From Collybiopsis luxurians FD-317 M1 (Eukaryota; Basidiomycota; Agaricomycetes; Agaricales; Omphalotaceae): a stretch of 56,227 nt of DNA. The stretch's first letter is position 1. Every line of letters starts with the position of its first letter. The translations under genes and the position numbers were made by a program. The notes beneath the pieces are model-generated. The model was not told where the DNA came from. It searched no databases and worked only from the letters and a program-made list of their open reading frames with translations. Below are positions 1 to 12,029 of the stretch, one piece after another. The stretch is from NCBI GenBank assembly GCA_000827265.1, contig KN834808.1:25561-81787 (forward strand), given 5' to 3'.

Positions 1-410
1 ATCTTGGTATCAAAGCATTAGGCAACAGCATCATTATTTCGTTAGCTTATAATGGAATGTTGAAATTATATACGGTGTCAAAGGTTAAGTGTAGCTCCAT
101 AGTGCTGTCAGCGATAGACTGATGCCCAAAAGTAGCTTTCCATGACCATATATACGTGTCACCCTTCCCCTTCGGTACTCTCGTTCTTCAATTCCGCCGC
201 AGTTTGTGTAGAACCAATCTGATGTACTCTTTCTCTATAATTGGTTGCTCCGACCTGCTCTCAGTAGAAAATCTTCAAGATTAGCCCCTGGCATAGTAAC
301 CGCCCAAATCAACTATAGCCGCATAATTTCTCTAGCTGCATCAAAATTCGGTTTCAAGAGCGATAAATGTATTCATAGTATTGAAATGTCAACCACACCA
401 GTTAAATGAA

Positions 411-3400
411 TTAGCCCGCAGGCGGGACCCAAAAAGTGCACAGGTGGGCTCGATAATGAGTGCGGGCAGGCCCTGATTGGACGTCATGCAGCCCGAGACA
501 TATCTGTCCTTTTTTGAGTAAAAGATTCACTATGGTTACATTTCCATTAAATGCAGCAGCCTGAAAGACATGGCCAAAATGACCAGATTGAATATTAATA
601 TTGGCTCCCTTGTCAAGTAAATGGTTCATAATAACTTTGTTTCCACTGGCTGCAGCAGCCTGAAGGGCATTGCCAAAATGGCCACCCTGTACATGGAGAT
701 CAGCTCCTCTACTCAGTAAAAGTGTCGCAATAGTTTCATTTCCTCTATATGCAGCAGCCTGAAGGGCATTTCCATAAAGACCACCCTGAGCATTCACATC
801 AGCTCCATTTTCAAGTAACAGTGCTACCATGGCTTCATTTCCATTACCTGCAGCAGTTTGAAGAGCATCACCAAAGTCACCACTCTGAGTATTCACATCA
901 GCTCCTTCTGCAAGTAGAAGATCTACTATAGCTGCATTTCCATAAGATGCAGCTGCTTGAAGGGCATTGCCATAATGGTCACCCTGAGTGTGGACATCTG
1001 CTCCTTTTTGGAGTAAGAGATTCATGATGGCTTCGTCTTCCTTGAATGCAGCAGCCTGGAGGGCATTGCCATACTCTCCACCCTTGGCATTTACATTGGC
1101 TCCTTTGTTCAGTAGAAGCATTACTACAGCTTTGTTACCACTATTTACAGCTGCTTGCAGGGCATTGCCAAAATTGCCACCCTGGACATTAACATCAACT
1201 CCTTTGTGAAGTAAACAAGTCACTATAGCCTCACTCCCATTAGCTGCAGCAGCCTGAAGGACATTACCAAAATAGCCACCCTGAGCATGAACATTAGCTC
1301 CCCTTTCAAGTAAAAGATTTACCCTTGCCTCATCTCCACTGGCTGCAGCTGCCTGGAGGGCATTTCCATAATTGCCACCCTGAGTATTGACATTAGCTCC
1401 TTGCTCAAGTAAAAGTTCTACCATGGTGTTGTTTCCATTTGCTGCAGCAGCTTGAAGGGCATTACCATAATGACCACCTTGAGCATTAACATTGGCCCCA
1501 TTTTCAAGTAATAAATTCATTACAACTTCATTTCCATTAGCTGTAGCTGCCTGAAGGGCATTGTTATAATGGCCACCTTGAGCATTGACATCAACACCAC
1601 AACTGAGTAACTTTGGAATAATTGATACATGGCCATTTCTTGATGCAGCATAGAGCGTGCCCTCTAGATCACTGAAATGGAAGGAATCTAGTAAATCATA
1701 GCTTGCTGCTAACAAACCTTCCCATATGAGATAGAATATTGGGCTTTTATTCCTCCAGTCATCCCAATTAATCCAATTACAATTTGCATATGCCTCTACC
1801 CACTGCTTAAACAGTGCCTGTTTAGTGCTCACAAATTTCACTATCATGTTGTGCGTGCCACTCTGACCATTCCTGTTTTGGACCAATTTTGCATGACTTG
1901 GCCAGTACTTCATGGCATAAGCTCCAAAAGAATGACTGTGTCGCTTCAACCCGCTTCCTTCAATTGCATCAGAGTCTATTAAATATATTAAGCATGCCTG
2001 GGCAATCCTTTCATGTGCCAACTGCTCATTAATAGTAAATAATCTAACAGTTTGAGATGAATTGCATCGGGTAGTCAGAAATTCCTTCACAGATACATGA
2101 GCTAGTCGTACATTTGAATTCATATCAACTGCCACCAAAGTTGAATCAGCTATTAAATGAATTTTGACATTTATTTCATTGTCTTTTTCTATACAGCTTT
2201 TCTCCCAATTCACAGTCAGAATCTTTGAAATTCTTTCAGCAGTTAAAGGCTCAAATGAATACAGAAGCCACAAGAGGAGATGATGAGCATCTTCTCTTGT
2301 TTTTCTATTCCACGTCCGCTCCATTGCTTGATTATAAGTTTGCTCCAAATCTTCAGGCAGCTCTTTCAAAGCTTCACGCACCGCTCTAGATGTCCCGCAA
2401 TCCTCGAGCACCTTCAATTGACAGTCTACCCAACGGAATCTGTGAATGTATCAAATATAATCTTTACAGTGTATCTTCTGACTTACTGTCCCTGTGCCTT
2501 TTCCATTAAAATGTTAATGACCTCCATTTTTAGATCTTCTTGAAAATCAAATTTTTCCATTTCTTCATTCAAATATATCTCAATATCTTCTTGAATTTTG
2601 GTACTTGTACTGTCCAATGATATCTGGAGGTATTCTTCAATTCTGGTTTTCTCTGGGCTGTAGCGGCTTGTGAAAAGAATGCCAAGTTGTCTAGGCAAAT
2701 TTTGCAACCATTTCAAAACCTTCAATGATTCACAGCATTCATCCATGGCATCCAACACAATGTAGCCCCTAGCAAAAGCCTCAAAAGCTTCTATTAATAC
2801 CATGGCTAAGTCCTTTATTGTTGGAGAAGATCCAGTCAGACCTTGTCTATTGCATTTGTCAAATAGGTTCTTTAGTGCAGGATGAATACCCGTGCTATTG
2901 GCACCGACTCTGAGCAAAAGAGACAAGAGAAAGCCGCGAAATGTAGACTTTTGGCCTGTATTATCGTAGGAATCAAAGTAGTGGTACCAAACATTTTCTG
3001 GGGCTTTTTGCTCGAGGTCTCTGATGATTGCAGTGCTAATGCAAAGTGACGCTTAGAAAGCCTGAGTTTCAAAATTATAAAACTCACGATAAAATGGTTT
3101 TCCCTGATCCAGCTTCCACAGTTGTCAGCAATCACAGACAACCCTATGTGCAATTCACTGACACACACATACCTTTACCCTGAATCCAAAGTGAATTTGG
3201 AGCTTGTTTCCATTTGATATAATCAGGATGGCTAAGAATCCATTGACTAGTACCCTCGGTTCTCTTGTCATCTGCTGCTTGAAAGTTTGTGGTACAATCA
3301 GGGGCATTGAGCCATTTGTAATCTCTTCTTTTACATCTTTTGCTATCAAGAACCAAGAAACATTTAGGAGATCCAATGAGAAATGAGAATACTAGACTCA

Positions 3401-3630
3401 CAAACAACAATGAACGTTCCACCATGTATTGAAAAATGGGAAGCATTCTGAAACATGCTTTCAAATGTCATTGGAGTGTAAGTCTTAACGTCCTCGAGCT
3501 GGCAAGATCATACCTTCCACTTCCATTGACCCCTGCGATTTTCGAGTCTCTGAAGGAGCGCACAATTATGACAAATGTACAGTTCGGAATATGCATAATC
3601 GACGTACTGCAAGTGCTTGACTTCTGTCAT
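411..3630 (-). CDS. NLR-1: NACHT-ankyrin STAND protein, possible pseudogene
   Basis: Seven exons by homology to the two other NLRs in this window: 3630-3608, 3549-3514, 3457-3402, 3342-3173, 3112-3088, 3035-2487 and 2439-411. Exon 3 encodes a HFSIHGGTFIVV motif, exon 4 the WLNAPDCTTNFQAADDKR block, and exon 5 (25 nt) the P-loop GSGKTIL. Exon 6 has Walker B YIVLDAMDECCE and the ILFTSRYS sensor. Exon 7 has the winged-helix-like region and about 12 ankyrin repeats of the GGHYGNALQAAAANGN type. Fungal NACHT NLRs are thought to oligomerise on ligand binding and trigger immune or incompatibility responses; that role is inferred here. Oddities: exon 4 is 170 nt against 198 nt in the paralogues, so the frame is off by one unless a poor GAG acceptor is used. 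The P-loop exon has a GAAG acceptor. The last ~32 residues (below about 509) are not ankyrin. Confidence 0.8.
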
Positions 3631-3672
3631 GACGAGGGGATCTTGGAAACAGCAGTAAAGGCTACATAGCCC

Positions 3673-3679
3673 TTAAATA
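3673..3679 (-). promoter_or_regulatory. TATA-like box of NLR-1
   Basis: TATTTAA on the minus strand, about 45 nt upstream of the proposed ATG at 3630. The spacing matches the TATA boxes of the two other NLR genes and of the orphan NLR 5' end. This supports placing the start in the tiny first exon. Confidence 0.5.
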
Positions 3680-3784
3680 CTATCGCCGTCCAGGGCCCAT
3701 GACGACTATCAGAACCGAAGAATCAATTGATCCGCATAGAATTGCTTACCACCCCACACTACTAATTAACACTGCGGCTAGATA

Positions 3785-4435
3785 CTATGGTTCGCAGGGT
3801 ACTTGTAAAAAACACGAGTTTCGATGATACTGTAATAAATACTTACCGGGATAGAATTCTGAGTACACAGCTGGAATCGCAGAGCTTTCAAACCTCTAAA
3901 TCCAGAATCTAAGAGGAATCCAGGGTGTACTGCGGGCATCGGGCAATGACCGAGCAGAAAAAGGGATCTTTCAAATTTTTGTCACACAAATGTCACTTTC
4001 GGTTGGTCGGCAAATAAGTTCCGAGAGCGCGAAGCAGTTTTGGCTGCCGAGCTGCGGCTTGGGTTCTGTCACGCTGGAACACTCGCTCTCTCCTTTTTTT
4101 TGTTCGTCCAAAGCTCAAATGGAGCTGAAATACTGCAAAAGTTGGGAAAAGGATTCTTAAGACCCTTCTCAATGCTTTCACCAAAATTTGGCCACTTTAA
4201 CAAATGTCTTTTTACCGTTCCTGGCGATTTATGTAGAATCACGCTGTGGATTTCTACGAGTTTTCATCTCTCATTTGTGTGTCCCCTCCAAAATTCTCAT
4301 TTCAAGTTGGTAGAATCATAACTAAGTAGTGAAATAATACACTGATAAAATCTTGGAGGTGCTGTGTATCTCAAACGTTCAAAATTAAACATTTTCAAAA
4401 AATCACAATTGCCGTAAGTACCCTGCGAACCATAG
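3785..4435. mobile_element. MITE with 20 bp terminal inverted repeats and TA target duplication
   Basis: The ends are exact inverted repeats: CTATGGTTCGCAGGGTACTT at 3785-3804, with its reverse complement at 4416-4435. Both ends are flanked directly by TA (3783-3784 and 4436-4437), the target duplication of Tc1/mariner-type elements. The 651 bp interior has only short ORFs (up to about 93 codons) with no transposase motif, so it is non-autonomous. It lies about 150 bp upstream of NLR-1. The superfamily is inferred from TA plus the TIRs only. Confidence 0.75.
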
Positions 4436-4696
4436 TACGGTTGCTGCCTGGCAGCGTTGGTCGTAATGTAAGTTTAGTTGTATCCAGGAGTCGTATCAAT
4501 GAGTCTGAGCTCGAAGCTTTGATGTTGTTTTGAGAATCCCGGTGACATGGTTCAGTTGTACAACAGACGTAAATCATCATTATCGATCAGACCTTACGGC
4601 GAGGCAGTAAAAGACTCGACACTCAGTGTCCGAAAAACCGAAAAAGGGGGGGGATAAGCCCCCGTCAGCGCTGATCAGCACCTATAATCTGGTGAT

Positions 4697-4804
4697 CAAT
4701 ACAAAGGGGAACTGTTTGTCCCTGTTTGTACCCAAACTGTCGAAAGTCTACAATGCAAAGGGGAATTGTTTGTCCCTGTTTGTACCCAAATTGTCGAAAG
4801 ACAA
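4697..4804. repeat. Two-copy 54 bp tandem repeat
   Basis: Two adjacent 54 bp units (4697-4750 and 4751-4804) share the core GGGGAACTGTTTGTCCCTG with few differences. A 63-codon ORF across them is explained by the repeat. No function is visible. The rest of 4436-5390 shows nothing I can name. Confidence 0.7.
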
Positions 4805-5393
4805 TCTGATTGGCTGAGCATTAGCGCTCATTCAATTTAAAGGCTCAGCTGGGACGGCATCAGATTAGGGCACGCTGGAGTGCGATTTTTCTGCTGAACT
4901 CCCTTTGACATGCACGAGCGAAGGGAGCAAATGAGCGCGCGTAGCGACGCTCTGAGCGAAACTGAGCAACTCTAATTCCTTCAGCGCAGACTTTGTTTGC
5001 TTAGCCCAGTGCATCGCACAGGTCATTGCTAGTGGTGCTTACAATCATCGCAGTCGATTAAGCCGGCGGACTTTCCGGAACTCCATTAAAAATGCTGTTG
5101 AAATTTTCTGCCGTAATCACCAAAGTGTGCTAAATCAGCAAAAAAGCGGTGTTAATCGGCTTGCAAGTGAATTATAATTAACTATATCGACGGCCCGATT
5201 ATAGGTCCAAATTTGAAAAGTCCGACATTCGTTAGGAACTTGTAGAAAAGCCTACTGCCTGAGAGTAGATAGTATTGAGAAAAGAACAATATTTACATGT
5301 TACAAACTATTATACATGCAGTGGTTACTCTGTACGAATGTGAGCTACCACAAAAACTAGCGCCGCATTTGATAATTTCAGAGGATACTGAAG

Positions 5394-7629
5394 CTAGGAG
5401 CCTACCAGCTCATGGTATCGTCGACCTGTATTTCTTTTTCGCAGAGTCCAGCCTTGTCCAAGCCAACCTCCAATCGAAAACCCCTTTTGCGGCTCTATCC
5501 ACCGGACATGCGGCTGGCCCATCCTATTACGCGTTTGAATATCAAACCCAACATGTGTTGCCCTGTCAGTCCCCGTATACCGCCCGAATTGATACAAATA
5601 TTCAGCAAGGAAGAGCTTAGAATACAGGTGCTCCTTCGTATCGTTACGCCTTTGCACGCACAGTGCAGGATCTCGTAAGAGGTTGCTTGCGTGGCACAAG
5701 ATGAGGAGATCAGATATGTCAGATATCCTATGGGGGAGCCTGCGCTTTGGTGATGGCCAGGCGAAGAAAACGGAGAAAAGGCATATGATGAGGATGGCAG
5801 CCATGATAGCTACTTTCCATGGCGCGCTTGGGCCAACGATGCTGGTGGTCTTATCAACCGCAGTAATGGTGAACAACGTTCCGCCGATAGCTGGTGCGAC
5901 GGACTGCATGAATAGGCTCAACATGGAAAAGTAGGCGACTTTGTAATGACGGTTTTTGAGCGCGTTCCAGGTGACAACACCGGGGAGATCGGAAGAGTAG
6001 TGGAGGAAGATGTTCTCCCCTGCAGGTGCAGGATTGCACATGCCCGCAAAAGGCTGGGTCGCTCGATAGGTAAAGTCAGCTACCGTCCAGACGCTGCTCA
6101 GTATAGTGATGACATTGGTTAGGATCGCACGGAAGACCAAGGTCGCGGTGGCGGATGGAATAGAGAGGGTCATTGGGTGTCTGGAGGCGATGAATAAGAA
6201 GACGAGAAATGCGAGTAGCAGGAGAAGCCACATCAGGAAGCCGACGGGCATCAGCCGTGGATGAAATGATCGGTAAGGATTGGCTAACGTAGCCTTGCGA
6301 TACGGTGAATTGCGCGTATGAATCTACAAAGAAACGTTCGAGATTAATGAATAGTAGAACTATGGGAAGAGTTGACTTACATCGGTAGATGATGATAACG
6401 GGAATTTACCTTCACGTGCAATACCATACCAAATATACGGATTCTGCTCGCCATGACAGCGGAACAATCCGTCATTATAGCTATCTGCAGGTTGTAATGA
6501 TACGCTCCAGTAGCCAATCCTATAAACACGTTTCCGTAGAGCTTCCATTCTTCCTATTTTCGGTAACCCTTCCATAATATCGAAATCTGGTAAAACATTC
6601 GACCCATGAAACAACGCCAGCTTGTCTGCAATGGATACAGGATCCCATTTGAGGCCAGTCGAACGACCATACAGGCGAATCAACAACGAAGCCGCTATAG
6701 CTGCTAAGATAAAATACAAAGCTGCTAGAGCCAGCGCGACTGGATGTGAGACATAAAATCCTTGACATACGTCACCTCGATTGTACGGTTGAGCGATGAT
6801 AAAGGCACTTTTAAGTAAAGGAAGGATCACCAGTAGGATCCATCGCAAAAGACCTGTGATCCAGAAGTACCAACGGCGGTGAAGAAAAGAAAGCAACCAG
6901 AAAGCTGAGCCCCCCAAGCCCTTTCGTCCTGGAGCTGTTCGCGCGAGGGAGAAGAAGGGAATCGTACGACTCAGCGCGCCGAAAACAGAGTTCCAAAGCA
7001 GTTTGGTAGATGTCGATACAAACATGGGTCCGTACTCCCATGCGAGGCGTTGATTTATGTCGGAAGTGCAAAAGATTCGATTGGTACTTTCTGCTTCGCG
7101 ATCCACCAAGAGAATGCAGCCCATTGCAATCAGACATAATATGCAGACGCCGGTCAGGAACCAAGTTCTGAGAAGAAATGGCCGGAAGTTTAATTTGGGA
7201 TAACCTTCGGGAGCCTCTTTGAGCGGTTCAAAAATTAGGGATGGTTGTGATGTTTCGTCATTAGGTAACTCGTAGGTGATTTGCTCTAAATTATGCGTGC
7301 GACTTCAGTTTGAGACGGTTCATTTGAAAAAAGAATTGACCCTCACCTGGAGAATCTGTCATCACGACAGGACCGTTTCTACATTGTTCCTCTCCTTCTG
7401 GTAGCACGCTAGTGCTCCCACCTCCACTGGAGGAGAATGACGCGTCAAGGTCAACCTCCTCTGGCAACTCTAATAAACCAACCGCCTCCTTCCAGATGCC
7501 CCTCATTGATATCGGGGAGGTGGATGGAAAGTCGTCATCCCTGGCTGTGATCACGCCAGCAGCGTTCTTCTCCAAATCTACCGACGGTAAAGAAGAACTT
7601 AATGAAGGAGAACTTGATGTTGTCACCAT
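5394..7629 (-). CDS. Large multipass membrane protein (DUF3433-like?), 705 aa
   Basis: Three exons in consistent phase: 7629-7347, 7285-6381 and 6323-5394, giving 705 residues. The first ~95 residues are soluble, Ser/Asp-rich and probably cytosolic. Two similar halves follow, each opening with a basic-aromatic stretch before a membrane helix (NFRPFLLRTWFLTGVCILCL; RSFHPRLMPVGFLMWLLLLL). Each half has more helices and a conserved SIADKLALFHGSNVL / DISDLLILCHASNLL-like segment. This two-half layout resembles fungal DUF3433 membrane proteins of unknown function; the match is from memory and tentative. Both introns have GT-AG ends (7346-7286 and 6380-6324), and the ATG at 7629 keeps the whole model open. 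No disruption is seen. Confidence 0.7.
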
Positions 7630-9076
7630 GAGTCCTAGATGGTCTAGTAAAGTGAGGTATGGTAAGGTTTATTACCGGCTTAAAGACTGAGGGCGCAGCG
7701 GATGGGTTAAGAACGTATTCGCGTCTTTGTTACATGCCTTGACCTCGTGTTAAGCGGTGCACACATCTTCCGAAGATCGGAGTCAAGCGTTCGCGTAGGC
7801 GTAGTTTACGTTTTGCTCGATGTTGCATCATGGAGGAGGGTGAAGCCAAGCTTTGAACATTCAATAGACGGTTGATTCGGAGGAGCAGGTTACCTAGAGG
7901 TGTTGGCGCGGCTCAATGAGCTGATCGTGATCAGCGTTGCCTTCGCGTTGGAGCTATATCCAATGGCTAAAGTGAAGCGTCTCTACCAATCCCGTGCTAT
8001 TCACCCCGACATTGTAAAGTCTACAGACGTATTGCCAGAGCCTCTGACCGGGCGCGATTCATGAAGCTTTTTTACAGCGAGTGTTGAAGACTTACCTCCC
8101 GAATTTGACCAAATATTTCCTGTCACTTTTTTGTACTGCTTTCACTCGGTATCTGCTGAGCCAGTGCACCGCAGTGAAACATGCTATTAACATGTCTGAC
8201 ATCGACAGCATTGATGCGGCCCCGAATTGAGTCCAATTGGCGCTCGTTCTCTTCCTCTGTTTCATCGCGTCAAGAGTGGCTTGTCGTTCGGATTCTCAGT
8301 TAGTTTACGGGTCGAAATTACAAGCTAAAAGTTAGATTTAACATGCCCGATGGCATGCATCTGCAATTGAAAACTACCTTCCGAGTATGGCGAAACAATG
8401 CGTCGCTATCCAGGTATCCTCCGTTTTTCCATTAATGCTTTAATCAGGCAGCTCCTCACGACACCCTGCGGAAAGGTCTGGTTCAGGGCGACTCCACCGA
8501 TCGAGCTTTGCGGGGGCCAACGGGGGTAGTGCTGCAAAGCGGGGGCGAGCTCGAACCGAAAAATTTTCAATTGGTCGGACAAACTAGACTCCTAGCCAAT
8601 CGTCGTGAGTCCCTTCCCTTCGTCGCTATGGGTCGGTCTCAAACTGAGCAACCGAGCTGAGCAGCATACCGTCGCCCATGCACCATGGCAGCTCTGGTGC
8701 TGGCAAGATCAAGGCTCTCACGATCTGGTTGGGCAATGATAGAGAGAAGGGTGGGAAGACCTGCAGCTGGTTCCGGGATAGGAAAGCGAAGTGTACTGTA
8801 CGGAGTGATGCGCCTCAGGGGTATGCGAATGGTCGGAATTGGCGGCACAGGCACCGTCTGGCACCGTGCGGGGAGGCTGGAATAACGTTCTCGCGCTATG
8901 CAGTTATGCGGGGCCCCGGATTAAACCCTTTCCATCAATTCATCACAAGACCGTACAAAAAGACGTAGAACAATTTTCCGACCCTCCCGTTCCCTCCTCT
9001 TTTTAACTCCATCCATCCAGACTCGAGTTCCAACACCTTAGCCCCCACAGCCTAGTCCATTCCAGCCCAGTTCAAG
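7630..9076. other. Intergenic, divergent promoter region
   Basis: About 1.4 kb between two divergently transcribed genes. Only short overlapping ORFs (under 100 codons) with no recognisable motif. The last ~90 bases before the 9077 start are C/T-rich (for example CCCTCCCGTTCCCTCCTC near 8982), typical of a fungal core promoter and 5' UTR. Nothing else supported. Confidence 0.5.
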
Positions 9077-11290
9077 ATGGTCAGCTTATCCAGAGTGGAA
9101 GATCGTCCAACACCTCCTCAGGTGTACAATTGGAGAGTCTATTTTAATGCTTTCGCAGCTACTTTTGCCGCTGTTATGATTGGGTAAGACGAGCCTTTTG
9201 AGCTTAGCCAGCCTCCTAATCATCCGGGTTTAGCTATGACTCGGCTTTCATCGGAACCTCGATATCTCTCGCCAGTTTCAAGGAAGAGTTTGGGTTGGAT
9301 ACATTATCTACTACCGAATTTAACTTCACTTCCGCAAATATCGTGTCGACGTTTCAAGCTGGGTCAGTTTTTCTCTGGTAAAACATCAAAATCCCTATCT
9401 GACGCGTCCATAGATGCTTCTTTGGTGCATTGTTCGGTTATCCGATTGGTTATTTCTTGGGAAGAAAGTATGGCCTTCTGTTCTCTTCGCTAGTGTTCAA
9501 TGTCGGGGCCGCTCTACAAATTGCTGCATCGTGAGTCTTTCGCTGTACATGTCGTCCCGTTCATACAGAACATATACTCCTATAGATCCAAGACCGGCCT
9601 GGGAATCATATACGGTGGACGTGTGTTGTGCGGCCTCGCAATTGGTATCGCGTCAAATTTAGCTGTGAGTCATGTCACTTTTCTGGTACATTGTTCAATC
9701 GGTATTTACTCTTTCTATTTTTACTCTTCAAGCCCATCTACGTAGCGGAAATTGCACCCCCTGCTATCCGAGGACGTCTGATCGGGTTGTATGAGTTCTG
9801 TTGGCAGATTGGTGGTGTCGTCGGTGAGTCTTCTCCTAAGTTTCCCCTCCGCCGCTTTTATGAACGCCTGAGAAGGTTTCTGGATTAACTACGGAGTGAC
9901 GTTGCATATTCCCGCTGGTCATAAACAATGGCTAATTGCTTTTGCTGTTCAACTCATTGTAAGCGACCTATTCTCCTTACCAAGTTTGAATTCAAATGTA
10001 CTCACCGTGCAATTTCCTCTAGCCCGGTGGTCTGCTCACCATTGGCTCACTCCTAATGACCGAGTCCCCCCGATGGCTCATGTCTCGCGATCGCGAAGAA
10101 GATGCACTTCGCTCTCTCACCTACCTCCGACACCTTCCTCGCGATGCGGATTACGTTCAGGAAGAACTTTTCGAGACCAGGGAAGCTATCAAACACGAGC
10201 GTAGCCTGGCTGGTGCAGGATTCTTTGGCCCGCTCAGGACCGTGTTTTCCTCACCCAAGCTTATGGGGAGATTGGCACTTGCATCCAGCTTGTTTGCGTG
10301 GCAGAATGCTACAGGCATCAATGCGATCAATTATTATTCGTGAGTACCCCTCCCTACCCCTCTTCCACTCTCCCTTCTTCGTTCTTGAACTCACCTCCAC
10401 ACACAGACCCACCATTTTCAAATCGGTCGGCGTGACCGGCTCTTCCTCTCTCCTCACCACAGGCGTATACGGTTTGATCAAGATGACGGGAGCCGTCGTC
10501 TGGCTTATGTACCTTATCGACACCCTCGGCCGACGCAAATTATTTTTCGGAGGATCTCTTGGAGGAGCTGTGTGCATGTACTACATCGGGGCTTATATCG
10601 CCATTGCTAAACCCGCTCAGCATCCTACTAAGACGCTGAGTCCCGGGGGAAAGAGCGCAATCGCGTTCTTCTATCTCTGGACGGTGTTTTATTCGCCTAC
10701 TTGGAACGGTAAGCCGAACCCATCTCTCACCTCTTTTGTTCAAATGCTCATCTACAACTTCTTTCCTTTCTTCCTTTTTCTTAATGAATAGGCACACCAT
10801 GGGTCGTCTCTGCAGAGTTCTTCCCTCAACACGTCAGGACGTTCACATCTGCCTGCAGCGCAGCGTCCAATTGGCTTTACACGTTCATCATTGCACGCTT
10901 CACACCCCAGATGTTCCAAACCATGGGCTACGGAGTGTATCTCTTCTTCGCCAGCTTGATGATTTGTTCAATTCCGTTCATATTCGTCAGTATTTTCCAT
11001 CTGTTTATGAAAGAGACCCATAAACTCACCGATGATACTAATAGTTCCTTCTCCCCGAAACGAAACGCGTACCGCTCGAGTACATGGACGATCTCTTCGG
11101 TGCGGATGTCAAACCGTGGAACGCGCATCAGATCGTGATGGAGCGTGTCGCGAAGGACCATTCGAATGGTGTTTCGAAAAATCGGGCAGAGCGAGGGCTT
11201 GCGAGGGATGATGGGGAGGAGGTCGATACCTCCAAGGAATCAAATGATGGGGAGAAGGGTGCTGAGGATCGATTTGAGCATACGAGATGA
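9077..11290 (+). CDS. qutD: MFS sugar-porter family transporter, quinate permease-like, 519 aa
   Basis: Ten exons with matching phases: 9077-9183, 9234-9362, 9414-9530, 9586-9664, 9733-9823, 9876-9958, 10023-10339, 10407-10708, 10792-10985 and 11045-11290. The product is a complete 12-helix proton symporter of the sugar porter family. It starts MVSLSRVEDRPTPPQVYNWR, very like fungal quinate permeases (QutD/qa-y). Family signatures are GRKYG after helix 2, TESPRWLMSRDREEDA in the central loop, NATGINAINYYS, and PETKRVPLEYMDDLF after the last helix. It would import quinate or a related substrate across the plasma membrane; exact substrate is inferred. No quinate catabolic gene is next to it. 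One acceptor (9875) is AAG. The symbol is by resemblance. Confidence 0.88.
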
Positions 11291-11908
11291 GATGATTTTG
11301 GTCACCGTGGTCTTTTTTTTTTTCTTGTCTCCTTGTTTCATGTTGTTATTCTTCCGTGGTTTTGGGTGTTTGGGGACTGCTTTGAGGGGTGTACGTTATA
11401 GGGAATGAGACGATACGATACCGACACGAGATGAGGTGAGATGGAACGAGATGGATGGACGGGATGATTTGGCCTCTTTGTAACATTAAAAATACACATA
11501 TGATCACGATATATTTTCGTACTGTACTAGCGGGAGGCGTCCCAACTAACTGGTACTGTGACGCTGATACTGGATACTGTATAGTATACGAAACGAAATA
11601 ATGACTGATGCCGACTCTGTTTTTTTCTTTCCATCTCCGATCCTTGTCTTGCTACTCAGTGCTCGGGTACATCCGAAGAGGAATTAATAATGAGCTCTAC
11701 CATTCTAGTACTACCATAGGAGTGTGAACATCAGAAATCCTTCCGATAGCACCAATGTCGAGCTGAATATCATGGACGCTGGAAGGACAGGACGATTGTG
11801 AAGCCGCAGTCTCGACGGGATTCCCTTCGCGGGCAGGTAAAAGCTACATCGCACTTAGGCTCTACCGAACAGCACAATGGCTTGTTATTCTGCGTCCTTA
11901 TTGATGGG
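11291..11908. other. Intergenic between transporter and tRNA
   Basis: Holds the transporter 3' region, including a T-rich run near 11311-11326, then A/T-rich sequence. No ORF or repeat that I can support. Confidence 0.4.
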
Positions 11909-12001
11909 CCGACCATAGCTCAGTTGGAAGAGCACAAGACTGTAATGGTTGCTGTTTCGAGCTGTATCTTGGGGTCGCCTGTTCGAACCAGGCTGGTCGG
12001 A
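11909..12001 (+). tRNA. tRNA-Tyr (GUA) with 20 nt intron
   Basis: Full cloverleaf. Acceptor stem CCGACCA pairs with TGGTCGG, discriminator A. The D stem is GCTC/GAGC, anticodon stem CAAGA/TCTTG, and T arm GCCTG-TTCGAAC-CAGGC. The anticodon GTA is at 11942-11944. A 20 nt intron (11946-11965) sits one base 3' of the anticodon, the position expected for eukaryotic nuclear tRNA introns, which tRNA-Tyr commonly carries. A run of T's near 12020 can serve as the RNA polymerase III terminator. Confidence 0.95.
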
Positions 12002-12029
12002 TTGATCGATTGGTACTAGATTTTTTTTT

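Noticed and set aside
4626..4817. 63-codon ORF with an internal peptide repeat
   Set aside because: Fully explained by the 54 bp tandem repeat; no sign of coding.
8639..8968. Overlapping 66-96 codon ORFs on both strands
   Set aside because: GC-rich chance ORFs with no domain or splice support.
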